Shown here: piece after piece, positions 47,678 through 55,522 of the stretch | Numbering within the stretch: the first letter of the stretch is position 1 | Layout: every line of letters begins with the position of its first letter | From: Phenylobacterium montanum | Lineage (GTDB): Bacteria; Pseudomonadota; Alphaproteobacteria; Caulobacterales; Caulobacteraceae | Length of the DNA stretch: 64,000 bases | Direction of reading: 5' to 3' | Assembly (NCBI RefSeq): GCF_018135625.1 | Contig: NZ_CP073078.1 | Span: 3,256,501 to 3,320,500, forward strand | The notes under the pieces: model-generated | What the model saw: only the letters and a program-made list of their open reading frames with translations | What the model was told of the DNA's origin: nothing | Database searches by the model: none | Translations under genes and position numbers: made by a program

Positions 47678-48835
47678 TCAGCCGTTGAAACTCCGCACCG
47701 CCGCAATGATCCGGTCTTGCGTCTCTTCATCCAGATAGGCGTGCATTGGCAGGGCCAGGACCAGGTCGGCCTTGGCCTCGCTGACCGGCAGGCCGCCGGG
47801 CTGGGGATAGATCGAATAGCAGGCCTGGGTGTGCATCGGCATTGGATAGTAGGCGGCCGAGGGCACGCCCTGGGTCTTCAGGTGGGCGGCCAGGCCATCG
47901 CGATCGGGATGCTCGATTGTGTATTGCGCCCAGACCGAGACCCCGCCCTGGATCACCGCCGGGGTCTTGGCCCCCGACCCGGCCAGGCCCGCGGCGTAGC
48001 GTTCGGCGACCACGCCGCGCTTTTCGATCTCATCTGCGAAGATCTTCAGCTTCTCGATCAGGATCGCCGCCTGAATCGTGTCCAGCCGGCTGTTCAGGCC
48101 GACGCGCATGTTCAGGTACTTGGGGTCATGGTCGAAGGTGCGCCCCTGGATGTCGCTGGCGGTGGCCTTGCCATGTACGCGCAGTGAGTCCATCCGCTCG
48201 GCCAGCCAGTCGTCGTCGGTCAGCACCGCGCCGCCGTCGCCATAGCAGCCCAGCGGCTTGGCCGGGAAGAAGCTGGTGGTGACCACGTCGGCCCAGGCGC
48301 CCGGGTGCTGGCCGCCGAGGGTGCAGCCGAACCCCTGGGCTGAGTCAGCGATTAGCTTCAGACCGTGCTTCTTGGCGATGGCCGAGATGGCCGGATAGTC
48401 GGCCGGCTGGCCGAACAGGTCGACCGCGATGATCGCTCTGGGCGTCAAGGCGCCCTGCGCCTTGGTGGCCTGGATCGCGGCCTCCAGCTTGGCCGGGTCG
48501 AGGTTGTAGGTGTCCTCCAGGATGTCGACGAACACCGGTGAGGCGCCAAGCCACGGGATCACCTCGCCGGTCGCGGCGAAGGTGAAGCTGGGGCAGAACA
48601 CCGCATCGCCGGGACCGACCTCCCAGGCCATCAGCGGCAGCACCAGGGCCTCGGTGCCGTTGGCGCAGCCAAGGGCGTGCTTCGAGCCCGCAAAGGCGGC
48701 CAGTTGCTCCTCGAAGGCGCGCACCTCCGGCCCCATCACATAGGCCCCGTGGGCCAGGACGCGGGCGATGGCGGCGTCGATCTCCGGCTTGATGCGGCGC
48801 TGCTGGGCGGCGAGGTCGATGAAGGCGATGGTCAT
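47678..48835 (-). CDS. DegT/DnrJ/EryC1/StrS-family aminotransferase
   Basis: A 385-residue PLP enzyme that aminates a nucleotide-sugar or similar keto sugar. Typical motifs are IDLAAQQRRIKPEI, GCANGTEALVL, CPSFTFAATGEV, ADSAQGFGCTLGG, and the aldimine lysine in SFFPAKPLGCYGDGG (about residue 190). It probably acts in making an amino sugar for surface polysaccharide; no other sugar-nucleotide genes are next to it. It converges on the formylglutamate hydrolase gene. Confidence 0.92.
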   Translation of the reverse strand: MTIAFIDLAAQQRRIKPEIDAAIARVLAHGAYVMGPEVRAFEEQLAAFAGSKHALGCANGTEALVLPLMAWEVGPGDAVFCPSFTFAATGEVIPWLGASPVFVDILEDTYNLDPAKLEAAIQATKAQGALTPRAIIAVDLFGQPADYPAISAIAKKHGLKLIADSAQGFGCTLGGQHPGAWADVVTTSFFPAKPLGCYGDGGAVLTDDDWLAERMDSLRVHGKATASDIQGRTFDHDPKYLNMRVGLNSRLDTIQAAILIEKLKIFADEIEKRGVVAERYAAGLAGSGAKTPAVIQGGVSVWAQYTIEHPDRDGLAAHLKTQGVPSAAYYPMPMHTQACYSIYPQPGGLPVSEAKADLVLALPMHAYLDEETQDRIIAAVRSFNG

Positions 48836-49044
48836 GCAAATATCCCGAAACTGTCGGGGGCGCCTAATAGGGGCGGGGCTCGCCCAAGGCGACACAAACC
48901 CTGTAACCGGTTGTTTCGCCTGGCGAAGCGGCCCTGGCCGCCTCTGGAACGCCACGGTGGGCGCGCCGTGTGGCGTTAAGTAGCGGCTAACAGCCGCTGG
49001 GTAGGCTTATTTCTTCAGAGCTTCACCCGCCAAATCCAATTTCC

Positions 49045-50331
49045 ATGTCCACCTCTTCGCCCCAGGTCCAGGTCGAGCCGGCGCCGCAGGAAGCGCGCGT
49101 CGATCGCATAGCGTCCGCCGCGGCCCTGGACATGCTGGAACGGCTGAAGGACCCGGCGCTGCTGGCCAGCGGGGCGGTGAACCTGATCGCACTCGACGCC
49201 ATCCAGGCCAAGCTGGGCGACCGCTGGGAGACCAAGCGCGGCCGGGTCTGGGAGCATGTCGAGCGCGAAATCGAGCGCACGATCGGCCCAGCCAACCTGT
49301 CGGTGCGCCTGGACGACACCCACTATCTGATCGCCCTGCCCTCCAGCCCGGGCCTGGCGGCTCAGGCCACCTGCCTGACCGTGCTGCAGGACGTCTTGAA
49401 GTTCTTTCTGGGCGAACTTCGCCCCGCCGACATGGCCGTGCGCAACATCTCGGCGATCGAGGGCGCAGAGATCATCTCGGCGCCGGTTGACCTGCACCGG
49501 CTGCATGCCGCGGCAAGCGCGCCGCAGGCTCCGGCTGCCGCTTCCACGGCGCGCCAGGGCGCCGGCGCGCCCAGCCCTTCGGCGCCCTCGACCGCGATCA
49601 TGCTGGGCGAGGAGGCCCCGGCGGCTCCTGACTGGCGCCCGCCCCTGGCCGGCCGCTCCTTCCGCGAACGGGTGGAGCCGCCCAAGCGGCCGCCGTTCGA
49701 GCTGACCGTCTCGGATGAGCCGGTGTGGAATCTGCGCCAGGGGATCATCACCTCCTTCGTCATCGACCGGGCCGGCGCCCCGGCCGGCGCCGACGCCCCG
49801 GTGCAGGAGGAGATCGACATGGCGGTGTTCCGCCACGCCGCCGATCTCCTGCGCGAGCATGCCAGCCAGGGCGGCCCGTTCGTGCTGCACGTGCCGGTGC
49901 ATTTCATGTCGCTGGCGACCCAGCGCACGCGACTGCGGCTCCTCGGCGTCACCCAGCCGGTGCGCGAGGCCATGCGCCAGATGGTGCTCTTGGAAATCTG
50001 CGGCCTCGACCCCGGCGTGCCGCCCAGCCGCCTGATCGAGGTGATCGGCCTGGTTCGCTCCCTGTGTGGCGGGGTGCTCGGGCGGGTAAGGCCCAGCAAG
50101 CCGGCGCTCGCCGCCGTGCGCGGCTGTGGCCTGAAGGGCCTCGTCATCGAGGCCCCCCTGCTGGCGCCGCAAGGCCCGGAGGGCGAGGCGAGGCTGAAAG
50201 TGTTCGCCGGCGCAGCGCACGGTCTCAGCCCCAACCTGATCATCCACGGCCTGCCGACCCCGAACCTGATCGACGTCGCCGCTTCGGCAGGCTTCACCCA
50301 CGCCAGCGCGGCCCCTCTGCCGGGCAAATAG
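49045..50331 (+). CDS. Conserved-type hypothetical, degenerate GGDEF/EAL-like
   Basis: A 428-residue soluble protein without a recognisable catalytic motif. Residues about 18-130 (ALDMLERLKDPALLAS, VEREIERTIGPANLSVRLDDTHYLIAL) resemble the GGDEF fold, and residues about 235-425 (QGIITSFVIDR, FVLHVPVHFMSLATQRTR, GLSPNLIIHGLP) resemble an EAL barrel, separated by an Ala/Pro-rich linker. The GGDEF and EAL motifs themselves are absent, so enzymatic activity is unlikely; it could be a c-di-GMP-binding or structural pseudoenzyme. This is inference from pattern only. Confidence 0.7.
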   Translation: MSTSSPQVQVEPAPQEARVDRIASAAALDMLERLKDPALLASGAVNLIALDAIQAKLGDRWETKRGRVWEHVEREIERTIGPANLSVRLDDTHYLIALPSSPGLAAQATCLTVLQDVLKFFLGELRPADMAVRNISAIEGAEIISAPVDLHRLHAAASAPQAPAAASTARQGAGAPSPSAPSTAIMLGEEAPAAPDWRPPLAGRSFRERVEPPKRPPFELTVSDEPVWNLRQGIITSFVIDRAGAPAGADAPVQEEIDMAVFRHAADLLREHASQGGPFVLHVPVHFMSLATQRTRLRLLGVTQPVREAMRQMVLLEICGLDPGVPPSRLIEVIGLVRSLCGGVLGRVRPSKPALAAVRGCGLKGLVIEAPLLAPQGPEGEARLKVFAGAAHGLSPNLIIHGLPTPNLIDVAASAGFTHASAAPLPGK

Positions 50332-50423
50332 GCGGCTTTCGCCGGATCTTTGGCCGCCCGCCCCCTGCGCCGGCCGCGCAACCTCGCTATATGCGCCAGG
50401 CGCAGAGGACGGAGGAGGATGCG

Positions 50424-51038
50424 ATGAAGCTGATCGGGATGTGGGATTCGCCCTATGTTCGGCGGGTGGCGATTTCACTGAGGCTCATGGGCCTGCCCTT
50501 CCAGGCCGAGCAGCTGTCGGTGTTCCGCAACTTCGACGAATTCGCCGCCGTCAGCCCGGTGGTCAAGGCGCCCAGCCTGGTCACCGACGAGGGCGTGGTC
50601 CTGATGGACTCGACCCTGATCCTGGAACACCTGGAGCGGCTGGCGCCGGCCGGACGCAGCCTGATCCCGCAGGACCCCGCGGCGCACCTGAAGAGCCTGA
50701 AGATCATCGGCCTGGCCATGGCCGCCTGCGAGAAGACCGTGCAGGTGGTCTACGAGCACAACCTGCGCCCGGCGGCGAAGCTGCACGAGCCCTGGCTGGA
50801 GCGGGTCACCGGCCAGCTGCAGTGCGCCTTCGCCGGGCTGGAGGCCGAGATCGGCGATCCCGCGGCCTGGCTGACCGGCGATCGCATCCAGCAGGCCGAC
50901 GTGACCACCGCCGTGGCCTGGACCTTCACCCGCTTCACCCAGCCGGGCCTCGCAGACCCCGCAGCCTATCCCAAGCTCGCGGCGTTCGCGTCCAGGCTGG
51001 AGGCTCTGCCGGAGTTCAGGGATACGCCGCTGGAATAA
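50424..51038 (+). CDS. Glutathione S-transferase family protein
   Basis: A 204-residue protein with the thioredoxin-like N-terminal GST domain (MKLIGMWDSPYVRRVAISLR; VKAPSLVTDEG with the cis-Pro; MDSTLILEHLE with glutathione-binding Ser) and the helical C-terminal domain (QQADVTTAVAW). The Ser in DSPYVRR could be the catalytic residue. ATG 50424 is preceded by GGAGGAGG. It converges on the glutathione synthetase gene, which is a functional match. Confidence 0.9.
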   Translation: MKLIGMWDSPYVRRVAISLRLMGLPFQAEQLSVFRNFDEFAAVSPVVKAPSLVTDEGVVLMDSTLILEHLERLAPAGRSLIPQDPAAHLKSLKIIGLAMAACEKTVQVVYEHNLRPAAKLHEPWLERVTGQLQCAFAGLEAEIGDPAAWLTGDRIQQADVTTAVAWTFTRFTQPGLADPAAYPKLAAFASRLEALPEFRDTPLE

Positions 51039-51048
51039 TTCTGGGGTT

Positions 51049-51990
51049 TCAGGCCCGGATTGCTTCGATCCTGTCCCACAGAGCCGCCGCCGCGTCTGCG
51101 CCGCCGAAGCGCTTCAATTGCTGGGCGCCGGTGGGAGAAGTGACGTTGATCTCGGTCAGGTAGTCGCCGATCACGTCGATGCCGACGAACAGCAGGCCAC
51201 GCCGCTTCAGTTCGGGGGCGATGATGGCGCAGAGCTCCAGATCGCGGGCGGTGAGCTCCACCGCCTCGGCGCGGCCGCCGCGGGCGAGGTTCGAGCGCAC
51301 CTGGCCCTCGGCGGGGATGCGATTGATGGCGCCGACCGGCTCGCCGTCGACCAGCAGGATGCGTTTATCCCCCTTGCTCACGGCCGGTATGAACTTCTGG
51401 GCGATCACCGGCTCGCGGCCGATCATGCCGTGCAGCTCCAGAAGGGCGTCGAGGTTGGGATCGTCCGCCTTCAGCCGCACCACGCCCGAGCCGCCGCCGC
51501 CATAGAGCGGCTTGAGCACCATGTCGCCGTGGCGGTCGCGGAAATCGTAGATCGCCTCGGGATCCGAGGTGATCAGGGTCGGCGGCTGCACGCCCGGGAA
51601 GTCGGTGACGAACAGCTTTTCCGGCGCGTTGCGGACCTCGGCCGGATTGTTCACCACCAGGGTCTTGGGGTGGATCTTCTCCAGGAAGTAGGTCGCGGTG
51701 ATGTAGGCCATGTCGAACGGCGGGTCCTGGCGCATCAGGATCACGTCCATCTCGGACAGGTCGCGGGTCTCGTAACCGCCCAGCCGGTGGTGGTCGCCCT
51801 TGACCGCCTGCAGGTTCAGCGCCCGGCCGCGGGCCAGCACCCGCCCCTCCTCCAGGGCGATGCGGTCGGGCGTGTAGACCCACAGGCCATGGCCGCGGAG
51901 CTGCGCCTCCATCATCATGAAGAAGGTGGTGTCGGTGTCGATATTGATCCCTTCGACCGGGTCCATCTGGATGGCGACCTTGAGGGACAT
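51049..51990 (-). CDS. gshB: Glutathione synthetase
   Basis: A 313-residue ATP-grasp ligase joining gamma-glutamylcysteine and glycine. It begins with [20 protein letters not shown] and has [18 protein letters not shown], the ATP-binding [16 protein letters not shown] near 155-170 and [21 protein letters not shown] at the C-terminus. The length is normal. GGAGCGCC precedes ATG 51990. The GST gene on the other strand converges on it. Confidence 0.97.
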   Translation of the reverse strand: MSLKVAIQMDPVEGINIDTDTTFFMMMEAQLRGHGLWVYTPDRIALEEGRVLARGRALNLQAVKGDHHRLGGYETRDLSEMDVILMRQDPPFDMAYITATYFLEKIHPKTLVVNNPAEVRNAPEKLFVTDFPGVQPPTLITSDPEAIYDFRDRHGDMVLKPLYGGGGSGVVRLKADDPNLDALLELHGMIGREPVIAQKFIPAVSKGDKRILLVDGEPVGAINRIPAEGQVRSNLARGGRAEAVELTARDLELCAIIAPELKRRGLLFVGIDVIGDYLTEINVTSPTGAQQLKRFGGADAAAALWDRIEAIRA

Positions 51991-52055
51991 GGGACGGCGC
52001 TCCTGGACCGAAACCGAAAGGGTGGCCGAGATTTAGGGGCTCGAAGGCCGTCCAG

Positions 52056-52874
52056 CTAGTTCAAACGCATCCGCACCCGCTCGCGGGCGGCGCGGGCGGC
52101 CACGGCGGCGCCGCCGTCGAGGGCTTGGGCGCGCGCCAGGGCTTCCAGGGCGCCGGCCAAGGCGCCCAGCCCCTCGCGCGCCGTCGCCACGTCCAGCCAG
52201 GGGCGGTGGTCGGCAGGGTCCAGCAAGGCCCGGCGCATGGCCGAGCGCTCGGCCCTGGCGAAGTCGCGGGCCTGGATGGCGCGGGCATAGATGTTGTTCT
52301 GCAGCCGCAGGATCACGCTGCGGTCGTCGGTGGGAACCATCAGGGCCTCCAGCCGCTCGGCGACATCGCTGGTCAGGCCGGCCATGTAGGCGCGCCGGGT
52401 CAACTCCGAGGGCAGCACCACCCGCCCCTCGCTGAATGGATCGAGGGCCAGGGGGCCTTCGCCGGTCTCGATGCGCAACAGGAAGTGGCCGGGAAAGTCG
52501 ACCCCTCGCACCTGCAGGCCGCAGCGCCGCCCGATCTCCAGATAGATCACCCCCAGCGCCACCGGCAGGCCCTTGCGCCGCTCGAACACCGAAAGGATGT
52601 CCGCATTGTCGGGGTGGTCATAGGTGATCAGGTCGCCGGCCAGGCGCATGTCGCCGGCCATGGTCTCGGCCAGGGCCTCCTCAGGAGATTCCACGCGCTC
52701 CAGCCGCGCCTTCAGCCTCCGGGTCGCCTCCGCCGCCAGGGCGCGCGCAGGTTCAGGATCGCGCGTCGGATCCTCGTGCAGGGAGCAGGCGATCGCCGCG
52801 TCGAGAAGCGGAAAGCGGCCCTCGGCCTGTTCGCCGATGGCGGCCAGCGTCTTTTCGGCCTCGTCCCGCGTCAT
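52056..52874 (-). CDS. SirB1/transglutaminase-like family protein
   Basis: A 272-residue protein of the SirB1 (UPF0162-type) family: YDHPDNADILSVFERRKGLPVALGVIYLEIGRRCGL is diagnostic in sense, shown here by GLPVALGVIYLEIGRRC and VDFPGHFLLRIE. The C-terminal part (NNIYARAIQARDFARAERSA) is a TPR-like helical stretch. The fold is a transglutaminase-like cysteine-hydrolase relative, though function is unknown. It starts at ATG 52874. Confidence 0.9.
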   Translation of the reverse strand: MTRDEAEKTLAAIGEQAEGRFPLLDAAIACSLHEDPTRDPEPARALAAEATRRLKARLERVESPEEALAETMAGDMRLAGDLITYDHPDNADILSVFERRKGLPVALGVIYLEIGRRCGLQVRGVDFPGHFLLRIETGEGPLALDPFSEGRVVLPSELTRRAYMAGLTSDVAERLEALMVPTDDRSVILRLQNNIYARAIQARDFARAERSAMRRALLDPADHRPWLDVATAREGLGALAGALEALARAQALDGGAAVAARAARERVRMRLN

Positions 52875-52953
52875 GCAGCCTCCCTAGGTCACAGGTCACA
52901 CGACGGGGCCACTCGAATCAACGTGCAAGCGAATACCCATGAACGACTGAAAG

Positions 52954-53340
52954 CTATTTTAGATCAGAATCATCTCCCCACGCGTTGGCGAGATGTCGCG
53001 GCCAGCGGCCCGGCGCCAGGGCTATGACGTCCAGCCGAACGCGCGTTTCGGCAAGGCCGGGGCTGCGGGCGGCGATCTGGGCGGCGGCCCGCCTCAGGCG
53101 CTCGCGCTGGACGGGTCCCACCGCTTCGACGGCGGCGGCGAGGCTCTGGCGCTGCTTGACCTCGACCACCGCCAGCACCCGGCCTCGGCGGGCCAGGAGA
53201 TCGATCTCACCCTGGGGCGTCTTCAGGCGAAAGCCGAGGATACGGTAGCCCTTGGCCATCAGCCACAGCGCAGCCCAGACTTCGGCCCGCCGGCCGCTGC
53301 GCCGGGCTCGGCCGCCGCGCCGCGCCCGCGCCTGGCTCAA
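52954..53340 (-). CDS. YraN/UPF0102-family protein
   Basis: A 128-residue protein of the YraN family, which has an endonuclease-like fold. Markers are GYRILGFRLKTPQGEIDLLARRG in part (QGEIDLLARRG) and VVEVKQR, giving the E-x-D-x-x-V-x-E-x-K nuclease-like core. The likely start is TTG 53340, overlapping the rsmI stop by four bases (TTGA). rsmI-yraN is a common pair. Confidence 0.92.
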   Translation of the reverse strand: MSQARARRGGRARRSGRRAEVWAALWLMAKGYRILGFRLKTPQGEIDLLARRGRVLAVVEVKQRQSLAAAVEAVGPVQRERLRRAAAQIAARSPGLAETRVRLDVIALAPGRWPRHLANAWGDDSDLK

Positions 53341-54206
53341 CGGGCGCCCTTCAGTTCCAGGGCGCGGCGGTAGAGGTCGCGGCGCGAGAGCCCCAGGGCC
53401 TGCGCCACTTCGGACGCAGCCTCGGCTGGGCCGACCCGGGTCAGGGCCTCGGTCAAGGCCGCATCGGCGTCGGCGGCCGTCGCGGCCACTTCGGCGCCCG
53501 GCGCCACCAGCACCACCAACTCGCCCTTGGGCGCCTGCATCGCCGGATTGGCGGCCAGCTGGTCGAGCGGGCCGCGCGTCAGAGTCTCGTAGAGCTTGGT
53601 CAGCTCGCGGGCGACCACAGCCTCGCGCGGGCCGAACACGGCGGCCATGTCGGCCAGACTGGCGCCCAGCCGCGAGGCGCCCTCGTAGAACACCAGGCTG
53701 GCGCGAATGGGGGCCAACTCCGCGAAGAAAGCCTTGCGCGCCGCGCTCTTGGGCGGCGGAAAGCCGGCGAACAGGAAGCGGTCGGTAGGCAGGCCCGCCA
53801 CGCTGAGCGCCGTGATCGCCGCCGAGGCGCCGGGGATGGGGACCACATTGGCGCCCTGGGCGACCGCCTCGCGCACAAGGCGGAAGCCGGGATCGGAGAT
53901 CAGGGGCGTGCCGGCGTCGGACACCAGGGCCACGCGCTTGCCCTCGGCCAGGGCCGCCAGCACCTTAGGCCGCGCCTGGGCGGCGGCGTGCTCGTCATAG
54001 CGCTGAAGGCGGGCCGAGAGACCATAGGCCGCGAGCAGCTTGCCGGTGACACGCGTGTCTTCGGCCAGCACCAGATCGGCGGCGGCGAGCACGTCCAGGG
54101 CGCGCAGCGTGATGTCGCGCAGATTGCCAATCGGCGTGGCCACCACATAGAGGCCAGGCGTGAGCGGTGCGGTGCTGAGGAGCGGCGGAGGGAGCTTTTC
54201 GGCCAA
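53337..54206 (-). CDS. rsmI: 16S rRNA (cytidine1402-2'-O)-methyltransferase RsmI
   Basis: A 289-residue SAM-dependent methyltransferase of the tetrapyrrole-methylase fold that modifies C1402 of 16S rRNA. It has YVVATPIGNLRDITLRAL, LAEDTRVTGKLL, VSDAGTPLISDPG and PIPGASAAITALSVAGLPTDRF. The frame has no ATG near the correct N-terminus, so TTG 54206 is the best start. It is upstream of and coupled to yraN. Confidence 0.96.
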   Translation of the reverse strand: MAEKLPPPLLSTAPLTPGLYVVATPIGNLRDITLRALDVLAAADLVLAEDTRVTGKLLAAYGLSARLQRYDEHAAAQARPKVLAALAEGKRVALVSDAGTPLISDPGFRLVREAVAQGANVVPIPGASAAITALSVAGLPTDRFLFAGFPPPKSAARKAFFAELAPIRASLVFYEGASRLGASLADMAAVFGPREAVVARELTKLYETLTRGPLDQLAANPAMQAPKGELVVLVAPGAEVAATAADADAALTEALTRVGPAEAASEVAQALGLSRRDLYRRALELKGAR

Positions 54207-54241
54207 GGGCTGTGTCCGGCTTTTCTCTAGACCACCAGGCC

Positions 54242-55189
54242 CTATTCTCCCTCGAACGCCCAGGCCTTGATCAGCTGGTGCGCGATGGCCAGCGCCGGCG
54301 GCGCCCAGGCGCCGGGGTATTCGCCCTTCACCAGGGCGCGGGCGTCCTCGCGACTGAACCAGCGGACCTCCTCCAGTTCGGTCTGGTCGGGGGCGGCGGC
54401 GTCATCCGAGACCTCGGCGATCAGGCCGATCATCAGCGAGGACGGATAGGGCCAGGGCTGGGTCGAGTGATAGCGGACCGAGGTGGCCGTCAGCCCCGCC
54501 TCCTCCTTGATCTCGCGGGCGCAGGCCTCCTCGATGGTCTCGCCGGGCTCGAGGAACCCGGCCAAGGCCGAGTACATGCCCTTGGGCCACACAGCCTGGC
54601 GGCCCAGAAGGCATCGCTCGCCAAAGGTCGGCAGCATGATCACCACCGGGTCGGTGCGGGGGAAGTGCTCGGTGCGGCAGGCGTCGCAAACCCGCTTCCA
54701 GCCGCCGTCGACAGCAGTGGTGCGCTCGCCGCAATTGGGGCAGCAGCCGTGCTTGCGCCGCCATTCGAACACCGCCTTGGCCGTGGCGATCATGGCCGCG
54801 TCGGTCGCCGGCAGGCGCAGGGCCGTGGCGCGCAGGTCCTCGAATCGGCCGAAACCGTTCAGCGGGCCGCTGGCGGGATCGGCCTCGCCCTCCAGGTCGA
54901 TGGCGAACACCGCCGTCTCTTTCCATAGGCCCAGGAACAGCACCCGTTCCTCGCCCGCCGCCAGTTCCTTGGCGAGCGCGGTAGGCAGATAGGCGATGCG
55001 CACCGGCTTGTCGGGGCCATCAGGCTCCTTGGTCCCGTCCTCCACCAACGGCCGGCCGTTCCATAGGGCCAGCGCCAGGGACTCAGGCTCGTCCAGTTTC
55101 TGACGCAGCCAGTCGCGGTCGCCGCGCCGCTCGCTGGCGCGATCCAGCGGGTTGCCGGCGAAGGTGTTGGTGATGATCGAGAGGGGCAT
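54242..55189 (-). CDS. nudC: NAD(+) diphosphatase NudC
   Basis: A 315-residue Nudix hydrolase that cleaves NADH/NAD+, or removes NAD caps from RNA. The four-Cys zinc ribbon is CPNCGE and CDACRTEHFPR (about residues 157-185), the Nudix box GFLEPGETIEEACAREIKEE is near 220-240, and the family-specific SQPWPFP appears as TQPWPYPSSLM. It starts at ATG 55189. It faces away from the SRP RNA gene. Confidence 0.96.
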   Translation of the reverse strand: MPLSIITNTFAGNPLDRASERRGDRDWLRQKLDEPESLALALWNGRPLVEDGTKEPDGPDKPVRIAYLPTALAKELAAGEERVLFLGLWKETAVFAIDLEGEADPASGPLNGFGRFEDLRATALRLPATDAAMIATAKAVFEWRRKHGCCPNCGERTTAVDGGWKRVCDACRTEHFPRTDPVVIMLPTFGERCLLGRQAVWPKGMYSALAGFLEPGETIEEACAREIKEEAGLTATSVRYHSTQPWPYPSSLMIGLIAEVSDDAAAPDQTELEEVRWFSREDARALVKGEYPGAWAPPALAIAHQLIKAWAFEGE

Positions 55190-55263
55190 GGGACAAGCCT
55201 AGCAAAGCGGGTGCGACCGCGCGAGACTTGCATCTCGGCCCTCTAGACGCGATATAGCGCCCC

Positions 55264-55357
55264 GGAGGCTGGCGGCGGGCGGAGTCCTCGCCAACCTGGT
55301 CAGGTCCGGAAGGAAGCAGCCACAACGAGTTTCGCTCCGGGTCGCCGTTCAGTCTCC
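55264..55357 (+). ncRNA. ffs: Signal recognition particle RNA (small, 4.5S-type)
   Basis: The conserved apical loop GGTCAGGTCCGGAAGGAAGC, bound by Ffh, occupies about 55298-55317. The ends can pair (GGAGGCTGGCGGC near 55264 with GTCGCCGTTCAGTCTCC near 55341-55357), giving a single-hairpin bacterial SRP RNA of about 94 nt. A short T-run follows at 55375-55379. The gene lies just upstream of dnaX, as in many alphaproteobacteria. Exact ends are estimated. Confidence 0.93.
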
Positions 55358-55379
55358 ACCCTTTCCCTTCCGCCTTTTT

Positions 55380-55497
55380 GTGCGTGGTTCGAGACAGCCG
55401 CTAGCGCGGCCTCCTCACCATGACTAGGTTTGGCGGTCACCACGAAAATCAGTCATGGTGAGGAGCGGCCCAAAGGGTCGCGTCTCGAACCACGCAC
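55380..55497. repeat. 118-bp palindromic repeat
   Basis: Perfect 16-bp terminal arms GTGCGTGGTTCGAGAC (55380-55395) and GTCTCGAACCACGCAC (55482-55497) plus perfect 15-bp inner arms CTCCTCACCATGACT (55411-55425) and AGTCATGGTGAGGAG (55451-55465). It lies between ffs and dnaX. A diverged copy follows the acyl-CoA synthetase gene at 14629. Confidence 0.9.
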
Positions 55498-55522
55498 TTG
55501 AGGCGCCCAGACCGAGGCCTTA

